Shown here piece after piece: positions 23,574-31,171 of a stretch of DNA of 34,809 nucleotides; within the stretch, counting starts at the first letter, position 1, and every line of letters starts with the position of its first letter. Source of the stretch: Rhodanobacteraceae bacterium (GTDB lineage: Bacteria > Pseudomonadota > Gammaproteobacteria > Xanthomonadales > Rhodanobacteraceae); NCBI GenBank assembly GCA_004299555.1, contig SCQU01000008.1:1-34809 (forward strand), written 5' to 3'. Position numbers and translations under genes: made by a program. Below the pieces are notes generated by a model. That model made no database searches, was not told where the DNA came from, and worked only from the letters and a program-made list of their open reading frames with translations.

Positions 23574-25385
23574 TCACGGCACCGCCTTCGCATCGGTGGT
23601 GGTCGGTAACCCCACTTTCTTGCAGAACGCCGCGAAGCGCGGGTCGTGCTGGTAACGCAGGACCAGGGGGTCGTAGATCAGGTACTGGATGCCGTTGTCG
23701 CGATTGGCCCAGGCCTGGTCCAGCCACTTGAACACGTTGTCCGGATCGCGACGGAGCGCATACGCCTCGGCGATCTGGTACGACGAATCGCCGGCATGTT
23801 TCGCGATGAGACTTTGCAGCGCCGAATCCGCCGCTGCGCGCTTGGAGCCGATCTGCAATGCCCACGCCATCGCGATGTCGTGGTTGCGCCCGGGCGGCGC
23901 CTGTTGCGCGGCGGACAGCGCCGCTGTCGCGTCCCCGCGCAAAACTTCGACGAAGGTCAATACGCGGTAACCAAGTGTCTGTTGTGGTTCCAACTGGATG
24001 CTCTGCTGTGCTGCCGCCTCGGCGTCGTTGAACCGGCCGAGCGCGCCGAGAAAGGACGCCTGCCAGTCGTGCCAGAACGCGTTCAGCGGGTTCTTTGCCA
24101 ACGCTTGCTGGATGGAACCGAGCGCGGCTTCGACGTGACCGGACGATGCGTGGCCCGCCGCCAGCGAAAACAGGGCCTCGGCATTACCCGGCGCCAGTTC
24201 GACGGCACGCCGGATTTCAGGGCCCGCCCCGCTCCAATCCAGATCGGCATTGAAGATCAATGCCGCATTGGCAAGATGCGCCTCGGCAAGATCGGGATCC
24301 AGACGCAAGGCCGTATTGGTCAGGGTCCTTGCCTTCGCATAGGCGTCGGGTATGTCGGCGCCGCCAAGATAAAATCCCGCAAGCTGCATCCAGACTCGCG
24401 CCTCTCGCGCATACGCAACGGCGTAATCCGGGTCCAGGTGCGTGGCTTCGGTGTACTTCGCGATGGCCTGCCGCAACGCGGTTTCCGAGCCGCGCTGGTG
24501 ATCGAACTGTCCCTGCTGATAGGCGTTGTACGCATCGAGACTGCCGCTGGGCGGGCGGTCGCTTTGCGCCACCGCGCTCCCGGCGTTGAGCAGCTTGGTT
24601 TTGAGCGCTGCTGCGACCGCCTTGGTAATGGCGTCCTGCAACTTGAACAGGTCCTGGTACGGCCGGTCGTAAACCTGCGACCACAACGCGCTGCCGTCGG
24701 CGGCATTCACCAGCTCGACGCTGATGCGCACCTCGCGACCCGCGCGCCGCACACTGCCTTCCAGCAGATGCGCCACGCCGAGCTTGGTGCCGATCGCCGC
24801 GCTGCTGTCGCTGCTGTTGCGGAAGCGGAACGAGGAATCGCGGCTGATGACTTTCAGCCCGGAAAATTGCGACAGCGCGGTGATCAGGTCTTCGGACAGC
24901 CCATCCGAGAAATACTGCTGATCCTTGTCGCCGCTTTCATTGGTCAACGGCAACACTGCGATGGATTTGGCGGGAATCGGTTGCGCCGCAATGGGCGATG
25001 GGGTGATTGCGGGTCGTACCGCCATGGCCGCCGTTGTGGCGCCTGCGGGAACGGGCTGCGTTGCCAGCGCACCGGTCCGGTTGGCCACTGCCGGCCCAAA
25101 CCGCCAGATCAAGGCACCGCCGATCACCAGCAAAAACGCGAGGATCAGCAGTTCGACGCCGGTGATTTTCTGTGTACCGCGCTCGCCGTGATACCAGGCC
25201 AGCAGCAGCGTGATGAAAAAGCCGGCACATGCAGCGATGATCAGTCCGCGCTCGATCGCATCGGGCCAGCCGAACTTCGCGGCCACCATATCCACGCCCT
25301 GCAACAGCGCGAACGCGAACGCCGCGTAGGCCAGCGCCCACTGCACCAGCTTGCGTTGCTTCAGGCGTCGCCAGAGCTCACCCAT
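23574..25385 (-). CDS. TolB-like/TPR inner-membrane protein, operon gene 5 (last)
   Basis: About 603 residues. The cytosolic basic start MGELWRRLKQRKLVQWALAY enters TM1 (to about residue 36). TM2 (about 46-64) ends at LLLAWYHGERG. TM3 (about 73-90) follows ITGVELLILAF. A Pro/Ala-rich linker with PIPAKSIAVLPLTNESGDKD opens the TolB-like domain (about 135-275: FSDGLSEDLITALSQ, VAHLLEGSVRRAGREVRI, GSALWSQVYD). TPR-like repeats follow (YTEATHLDPDYAVAYAREA, AVELAPGNAEALFSLAAGH). The C-terminus YDPLVLRYQHDPRFAAFCKKVGLP is typical of this group. The start ATG overlaps the stop of gene 4 by 8 nt. No DNA-binding domain, kinase domain or signal sequence is present. Confidence 0.88.
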   Translation of the reverse strand: MGELWRRLKQRKLVQWALAYAAFAFALLQGVDMVAAKFGWPDAIERGLIIAACAGFFITLLLAWYHGERGTQKITGVELLILAFLLVIGGALIWRFGPAVANRTGALATQPVPAGATTAAMAVRPAITPSPIAAQPIPAKSIAVLPLTNESGDKDQQYFSDGLSEDLITALSQFSGLKVISRDSSFRFRNSSDSSAAIGTKLGVAHLLEGSVRRAGREVRISVELVNAADGSALWSQVYDRPYQDLFKLQDAITKAVAAALKTKLLNAGSAVAQSDRPPSGSLDAYNAYQQGQFDHQRGSETALRQAIAKYTEATHLDPDYAVAYAREARVWMQLAGFYLGGADIPDAYAKARTLTNTALRLDPDLAEAHLANAALIFNADLDWSGAGPEIRRAVELAPGNAEALFSLAAGHASSGHVEAALGSIQQALAKNPLNAFWHDWQASFLGALGRFNDAEAAAQQSIQLEPQQTLGYRVLTFVEVLRGDATAALSAAQQAPPGRNHDIAMAWALQIGSKRAAADSALQSLIAKHAGDSSYQIAEAYALRRDPDNVFKWLDQAWANRDNGIQYLIYDPLVLRYQHDPRFAAFCKKVGLPTTTDAKAVP

Positions 25386-27288
25386 GCGGGAGGGCCTTTG
25401 CCGCCGCTGACGCAGAAACGGGCTGCGAACGGTCTTGCGACGCGCGGGTGGGGTACTTGATGGTTGCCGGCGGCGGCCAGCGCAATCCGGATTCGGCGAG
25501 CAGCGCCTTGAAATGGGGCGTGGCGTTGAGGTCGAACGGCGCGCCGCAATGACACTCGGTGACCACGATGGCGAGCAGCAGGCCGCCCGCCGGTCGCGCG
25601 TCCAGCGCGGCGGCATGCCTATTGGCTTCGGCGCGATTGCCGGACAACGCCGCCTCCACCGCGTTGGTGACATCCCATCCCTGGAACTTCGAGCTCTTGC
25701 GATCCACGGCCTGCAGGCGGGTGTGCAGCTTTGACGGGTACTCGCCAGCGGCCTTGCCCACGATCAGTTGTGCGATGTAGTAGCCCTCGCCGCGTGCTTC
25801 CATCGAGGACAGCGTGGCCTGGGCTTCCGCGGTCCGCCCAAGCATGGTCAGCGCGATCGCCTGGGAGGTGGTCGGTAGCGGGCCGCCGCCAAGCATCGTC
25901 TCCGCTCTCGCCAAGACGTCCAGCGCGCGCTGGGGATGCCCGGTCGCCAGTGCCACCGATATCCGCGTGCGATAGTTGACACCGTTCAGCGGGTCGCAGA
26001 CATTGACGCGCGCGCCGAGATTCTCGATCAAGTCGCCATAGCCGAACGCGCTGGCAAACACCGGCATCCAGTTCGGTGCGCTGCAACCGGGTTGCTTGAG
26101 CGCCGCTTCGATGCGAGCGCCCAGGCCATGCCAGTCGTCGCTCAGCAATTGCCGCTCGGCAAGCGCCAGATCGCGCTGCTGCGGATCGGGGCTGGTGGCA
26201 GCCGCGCGCTCCAGCGTTTGCAGGGCGGCACGCTGGGCCTCGAGCAGTTCCGCCTGGGTGCGGCCATCGGCCATCAGCGTATGTTCGTAGAGATCCGCTT
26301 TGGCAAAATAGGCAAACGAGAAGCCGGGATCCAGCGCGATCGCCTTGTCGAACTCGACATTGGCCTGGCGCAGGCCACCGATCAGGTCGTCGCTGCGATG
26401 CGCATCGATGTAGAGCTTCCAGCCCTTCTGGTAGGCGATGAAGGCGTCGACGTTCTTCACGCCGGTCGCACGCATGCGCGCACGCTGCTTGTCGTCCAGC
26501 ACCACGTTGAGGACGCCGGCCACCTGCTCGGCAATGTCCAGTTGCACGGCCAGGCTGTCCTTCACGGTGCGATCGTAAGTCTGCGACCATAACTGGGTGC
26601 CGTCGGCGGCGCGGATCAGCTGCGCGGTGACGCGCGCCCGCTCGCCTTCACGCCGCACGCTGCCTTCCAGCAGGTTGGCCACGCCCAGCCGCTCACCGAT
26701 GGTGCGTGAATCCACGTCCTTGCCCTTGAACTGGAACGAGGAAGTGCGGCCGATCACGCGCAAGCCGTCGATTCGCGCCAGCGAGTTGAGGATTTCTTCG
26801 GACAAGCCATCGGAGAAGTACACGTTGTCCTTGTTGTCGGACAGGTTCTCGAACGGCAAGACGGCGATGGATTTGGCGGGAATGGCTTGGCCGGGTGACG
26901 CGTTGCCGCCTGCAGATGCAGCAGCGGCCACCCTCTGCATGGCGGGCGCAGCGTGCGCGGTGGTGTTTGCCGTTACGTCACGGTGTGCCGCCGCGCCCGC
27001 AAACTTCCACAGCAAGCCGCCGCCGATCGCCAGCAACAGCGCAAGGATCACGATCTCCGTGCCGCTGACGCGCTGCGCGCCGCGCTCGCCGTGATACCAC
27101 GCCAGCACCAGCACGACGACAAAACCGATTGCGAGCGCGAGGATCAGCAGCTTCTCGATTTGATCCGGCCACGCAAACCGCTGCGCGACGATGTCCACGC
27201 CCTGCAACAGCGCGAACGCAAACGCGACGTAAGCCAGTGCCCACTGCACCAGCTTGCGTTGTTTCAAGCAGGCGACGAATTCGTTCAT
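25378..27288 (-). CDS. TolB-like/TPR inner-membrane protein, operon gene 4
   Basis: About 636 residues with the same plan as its neighbours: MNEFVACLKQRKLVQWALAY, then three hydrophobic segments with LAWYHGERGAQRVSGTEIV between TM2 and TM3. The linker ends in QAIPAKSIAVLPFENLSDNK, and the TolB-like domain has FSDGLSEEILNSLA, VANLLEGSVRREGERARV and GTQLWSQTYDRT. The C-terminal half is less regular than in genes 1 and 3. It has only one clear TPR (ANVEFDKAIALDPGFSFAYFAKADLYE), a few isolated cysteines (for example KQPGCSAPN and VTECHCGAP), and a distinct end rich in Ser/Ala. This part may bind something different. The ATG overlaps the stop of gene 3 as ATGA. Confidence 0.88.
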   Translation of the reverse strand: MNEFVACLKQRKLVQWALAYVAFAFALLQGVDIVAQRFAWPDQIEKLLILALAIGFVVVLVLAWYHGERGAQRVSGTEIVILALLLAIGGGLLWKFAGAAAHRDVTANTTAHAAPAMQRVAAAASAGGNASPGQAIPAKSIAVLPFENLSDNKDNVYFSDGLSEEILNSLARIDGLRVIGRTSSFQFKGKDVDSRTIGERLGVANLLEGSVRREGERARVTAQLIRAADGTQLWSQTYDRTVKDSLAVQLDIAEQVAGVLNVVLDDKQRARMRATGVKNVDAFIAYQKGWKLYIDAHRSDDLIGGLRQANVEFDKAIALDPGFSFAYFAKADLYEHTLMADGRTQAELLEAQRAALQTLERAAATSPDPQQRDLALAERQLLSDDWHGLGARIEAALKQPGCSAPNWMPVFASAFGYGDLIENLGARVNVCDPLNGVNYRTRISVALATGHPQRALDVLARAETMLGGGPLPTTSQAIALTMLGRTAEAQATLSSMEARGEGYYIAQLIVGKAAGEYPSKLHTRLQAVDRKSSKFQGWDVTNAVEAALSGNRAEANRHAAALDARPAGGLLLAIVVTECHCGAPFDLNATPHFKALLAESGLRWPPPATIKYPTRASQDRSQPVSASAAAKALPHG

Positions 27289-29375
27289 GGCGAAGCTCCG
27301 CTCGCGCTCGTTGCCGGCTGCGCGCCGGAATATTTCTGCAACAGCGCCTGGAAGCGCGGATCGCTGCGCAGCGGATCCCACACGGGGTCGAGTTCGAGCC
27401 GCTTGACGCTGACCGAATCTCCGGCGGGCATCGCCATCAACTCTTCCAGCAGCTTGACCGCATCGCCGGGCGCGCCGGCATGCGCCTCGATCTGCGCAAG
27501 GCCGGTAAGGAACCACTGGCCGGAATAGACATCCTTCGAGAGCGGGACCAGATTCACCCCACGGCGCGCGGCAGCAATCGCATCGGCGTTTTGCCCGAGG
27601 CACGCGTCCACCCAGCTCAGCTGCGCCAACGCGGCCGGATTGGTCACTTGGTCGGAGCCGCCAATTTTTGCGACCTCGGCATCCAGCAACGGCTTGATGC
27701 GACGACAATCCGCCTGCATGGAGGCTTGCCGTCCTGCCACCACCGCGATCGCCGCGCGCGCCGCATCCCGAAAGATGCGCTGCTCCGGTGTAGTGGTCGG
27801 CGCCGAGTCGAAATCATGCAAGGCGGCGTCGAACTTGCGATCGAAGAGGTCGGGGTAGGCACGAACGTCGATCACGTCGAACAGTTCGCCAACGCTCGAA
27901 CCCGTCGTGCGCCAAGCCGGAGGCGGAGTGACGACCGCACGTGCACCCGCCACGTCGCCGAATCCGAACAGAAGCACCTGCACCAGCACATCCTTGGCAT
28001 CGACGTAATCGGGGTCTATGGCGAGCGCCTGTTGCAATTGTTCCTTCGCTTCCGGATAGCGGCGCAGCTTCATGTAGGTATCGCCGTATTCGTCCAGCAA
28101 CACGCGATCACGCGGCGAGACCGCAAGCATCTGCCGGAACGCCGCCAGCGCCTGCTCGAATTTGCCTTGTCGGCGCCAAACGAAGGCCAGTCCCTTGCGG
28201 GCTTCAAGGTTCGTTGGCGATATCTTCAGGGCTTGCTGGAATTCTTCGATGGCAGCGTCGTAGTTGAAGAACCCCCAGTAGTAGTAGAACCCGAGCGCCA
28301 CGCGCGCTTCCGGCAAGTCCGGGGCGAGCGCCATCGCACGATCCGCAGCGGCTTTTGCTTCGGGAATCAAGGCAGCGGAATGCGATCCGAACCAGCAATC
28401 GACCATTTGTGTGTACGCAAGGTTTGCGTAGGCCAGCGCGAACTCCGGATCGAGCGCGATGGCATGCCGGTAGTTGGCCTCGGCGTCGGCAAAATCGGCG
28501 CCACTTTCCGAATCTCGCCCCTTCTGCGACAGGGTTTCGGCTTTCAGAAACGCGTCCCAAGCCGCTGGATTGCGCGTTGGCACGGCCGCGAGCGTCTTCT
28601 GCTCGCCGCCGCTGAGCTTGACCTTCAAAGCATCGGCGACTTTCTGCGCGACCTCGCCTTCCACGCCGAAGATGTTGTCCCGCGTGCGCGTGTAGCTTTC
28701 GGCCCATAAATGGTTGTCGCGGTGCGCATCGATCAACTGCACGTTGATCAGCACCTCGTTGCCGGCCTTCTGCACGCTGCCTTCCAGGATCGTGGCCACG
28801 CCCAATTGCTGCGCGATGGTTTTCAGATTGTCCGGATGGCTCTGGTACTTCTCGGTAGAGGTGCGCGAGATGACCTTGAGATCACCGATGTCGGCGAGCT
28901 TGGTGAGGATCAGATCCTGCATGCCGTCGGCGAAGTAGGCGTTGCCCTTGTCTTCGCTGAGGTTCTCGAACGGCAGCACGGCAATGGATTTGGCGGGAAT
29001 GTTCGCGAAAGACCCAGTCGCCGAATTGGCGCTATCCACCGCATCGTTCGCGACGGATGCGGCGCCCGCCGTTTGCGTCACGCGCGCGAACCGCCACAAC
29101 AACCCGCCGCCGATCGCCAGCAACAGCGCAAGGATCACGATCTCCGTGCCGCTGACGCGCTGCGCGCCGCGTTCGCCGTGGTACCACGCGAGCGCCAATG
29201 TGACCACGAAACCCAAGGCAATGACCGCGAACGCAATGCGCATGACGCCGTGCGGCCAGTCGTAGCTGTCCGCCGCGAGCCCAAGCGCCTGCAACAGCGC
29301 CCATCCGGCCGCGAGATACGCCAGCGCCCACTGCACCAGCTTGCGCTGTTTCAGGCGTGAGATGAGTTCGCTCAT
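27285..29375 (-). CDS. TolB-like/TPR inner-membrane protein, operon gene 3
   Basis: About 696 residues: MSELISRLKQRKLVQWALAY, three membrane helices, and a linker ending in IPAKSIAVLPFENLSEDKGN. The TolB-like domain (YFADGMQDLILTKLADIGDL, VATILEGSVQKAGNEVLI, NHLWAESYTRT) is nearly identical to that of gene 1. Regular TPRs follow (YRHAIALDPEFALAYANLAY, FQQALKISPTNLEARKGLAF, LQQALAIDPDYVDAKDVLVQ). The late segment ELMAMPAGDSVSVKRLELDP with VWDPLRSDPRFQALLQKYSG is shared with gene 1. Note YFADGMQD in place of the FSDG[LI][ST]E found in the other paralogs, a divergence shared only with gene 1. Both junctions are ATGA overlaps. Confidence 0.9.
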   Translation of the reverse strand: MSELISRLKQRKLVQWALAYLAAGWALLQALGLAADSYDWPHGVMRIAFAVIALGFVVTLALAWYHGERGAQRVSGTEIVILALLLAIGGGLLWRFARVTQTAGAASVANDAVDSANSATGSFANIPAKSIAVLPFENLSEDKGNAYFADGMQDLILTKLADIGDLKVISRTSTEKYQSHPDNLKTIAQQLGVATILEGSVQKAGNEVLINVQLIDAHRDNHLWAESYTRTRDNIFGVEGEVAQKVADALKVKLSGGEQKTLAAVPTRNPAAWDAFLKAETLSQKGRDSESGADFADAEANYRHAIALDPEFALAYANLAYTQMVDCWFGSHSAALIPEAKAAADRAMALAPDLPEARVALGFYYYWGFFNYDAAIEEFQQALKISPTNLEARKGLAFVWRRQGKFEQALAAFRQMLAVSPRDRVLLDEYGDTYMKLRRYPEAKEQLQQALAIDPDYVDAKDVLVQVLLFGFGDVAGARAVVTPPPAWRTTGSSVGELFDVIDVRAYPDLFDRKFDAALHDFDSAPTTTPEQRIFRDAARAAIAVVAGRQASMQADCRRIKPLLDAEVAKIGGSDQVTNPAALAQLSWVDACLGQNADAIAAARRGVNLVPLSKDVYSGQWFLTGLAQIEAHAGAPGDAVKLLEELMAMPAGDSVSVKRLELDPVWDPLRSDPRFQALLQKYSGAQPATSASGASP

Positions 29376-31171
29376 GGCTTGGCAGCACCTACTGGCGTGT
29401 ACGGCAACCCCATCTTCTTCAGCGCCGCCTTGAAGCGCGGGTCGTTGCGGATCGGATCGAAGGCCGGAAACCACAGCAGTTGCGGAAGCGCGGTGCCATT
29501 CGCTGCGCCATCGTCGAGTACAGCCAAGGCGCGATCGCGTTCGCTCAACTGGATCAAGAAATAGGCATGAAGGACTGCGTCGTGGCGCAAATCAGCGTTG
29601 GCCGGTGATGTCTCGAGACTTTGCACCGCGCGGGTGCGCTGGGCCGCATCCGCGATGCCGCGCACCAGCAGCGTCTTGGCCTCCGGGTCCGTCCCATTGA
29701 GCGCGGATGCCGCACGACTTTGCGCTTCCGCCTCCGGGTAACGGTGCAAATTGAGATAAATCAAGATTGCGGAGCGATGCACGAACAGGCTTTCCGGATG
29801 CGCGACGAGGATGGCCTTGATCTGCACGGCAGCGGCGGCCGCGTCATCGCGATGCAATATGAAGCGCAGTTGCGCGCGGATCGCAGCACTTGTTCCGGAA
29901 AGTGGATCGCGTTGCAGCGCGCGGTCCAGTTCCACCAGCGCGGGCTCGAGCTGGCCGACTCCTTCCAAAAACTGCGCGTATTGATTCAATACCTCCGCGT
30001 CTCCCGGCGCCAGCGCCAGCGCATGTCGCAAGGCATGATCGGCGTCGGCCCAGCGCATTTGGTTGCTGTACACCATGCCTTGCGCGACGTAGCCCAGGGC
30101 GACATTCGGATCGAGCGCAAGCGCCCGCTGCGCAGACTTCAGCGAGTTCGCGTTCGCGATTTGTGTTGCGTCGAGGCCGTAAGCTGGAAGCAGCGCCTGG
30201 GCTTCGGCCAGCGAAGCCCACGCCTGCGCGTAACTCGGATCGATGCTCACCGCTTGTTGAAATGCGTTGACGGCTTCACTCACGGAACGCGCGGCCAGCA
30301 GGGTCAGACCACGCAAATAGAAATCGTGCGCAAGCGGGTCGTTCGTCTTTTGCGCGACCAGCGTCCGACCGCTGCCACCAGCCAGTTGCACCTGCAACTT
30401 GTCGGTGATGGCTTTCGAAATCTCGTCCTCGACAGCGAAGATGCTGGTGAGCTTGCGGTCGTACTTCTCCGACCAAAGGTGATAGCCGCTGCGGGTGTCG
30501 ATCAACTGCGCCGTGATGCGCACCTCGTCGCCGGACTTCTGCACGCTGCCTTCCAGCACCGTGGCGACGTCCAGCACCTCGCCGACCTTGCGCAGATCCT
30601 CGGACTTGCCCTTGAAGGCGAATGCCGAAGTGCGTGCGGCCACTTTCAGGTGGGGCACCTGCGCCAGCGCATCGAGGATTTCCTCGGTAATGCCGTCGCT
30701 GAAGTAATCGTTCTTCGGATCGCCGCTCATGTTGACGAATGGCAGCACCGCGATGGATTTGGCCGGCGCTTCAGCCGCAGGTGTTGGTTCGGCAGCTCGG
30801 CTGGCAGCCACAGTCGACGATGCGGCGGGATGAACCAGTGTCGCCGCGCTGGCGATATCGGTGCCGGCCGGACCGACTCGCGCGAAACGCCAGAGCAGCC
30901 CGCCGCCCACCGCCAGCACCAACGCAATCAACAACAATTCCGTACCGCTGGCTTGTTGCCGACCTTGTTCGCCGTGATACCAGGCCAGCAACAATGCAAC
31001 GATAAAACCCAGAACCAGCAGGCCGAACAGCAAATGCATCACGCCGTCCGGCCAGTGATAGCTGCCAGCCACCACATCGGCCACTTGAATCAACGCGAAC
31101 GCGAACGCGACATAGGCCACGGCCCACTGCACCAGCTTGCGTTGCTTGAGGCGCGCGAAGAATTTGCTCAT
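29372..31171 (-). CDS. TolB-like/TPR inner-membrane protein, operon gene 2
   Basis: About 599 residues: MSKFFARLKQRKLVQWAVAY, membrane helices with LLLAWYHGEQGRQQASGTEL, and a linker ending in APAKSIAVLPFVNMSGDPKN. The TolB-like domain (YFSDGITEEILDALAQVPHL, VATVLEGSVQKSGDEVRI, GYHLWSEKYDRKLTSIFAVE) is of the common FSDGITEE type. TPR-like units follow (FQQAVSIDPSYAQAWASLAE, QRALALDPNVALGYVAQGMV, LRHALALAPGDAEVLNQYAQ). The C-terminus LLWFPAFDPIRNDPRFKAAL-KKMGLPYTPVG is typical. The ATG overlaps the stop of gene 1 as ATGA, and its own stop overlaps the start of gene 3 in the same way. Confidence 0.9.
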   Translation of the reverse strand: MSKFFARLKQRKLVQWAVAYVAFAFALIQVADVVAGSYHWPDGVMHLLFGLLVLGFIVALLLAWYHGEQGRQQASGTELLLIALVLAVGGGLLWRFARVGPAGTDIASAATLVHPAASSTVAASRAAEPTPAAEAPAKSIAVLPFVNMSGDPKNDYFSDGITEEILDALAQVPHLKVAARTSAFAFKGKSEDLRKVGEVLDVATVLEGSVQKSGDEVRITAQLIDTRSGYHLWSEKYDRKLTSIFAVEDEISKAITDKLQVQLAGGSGRTLVAQKTNDPLAHDFYLRGLTLLAARSVSEAVNAFQQAVSIDPSYAQAWASLAEAQALLPAYGLDATQIANANSLKSAQRALALDPNVALGYVAQGMVYSNQMRWADADHALRHALALAPGDAEVLNQYAQFLEGVGQLEPALVELDRALQRDPLSGTSAAIRAQLRFILHRDDAAAAAVQIKAILVAHPESLFVHRSAILIYLNLHRYPEAEAQSRAASALNGTDPEAKTLLVRGIADAAQRTRAVQSLETSPANADLRHDAVLHAYFLIQLSERDRALAVLDDGAANGTALPQLLWFPAFDPIRNDPRFKAALKKMGLPYTPVGAAKP

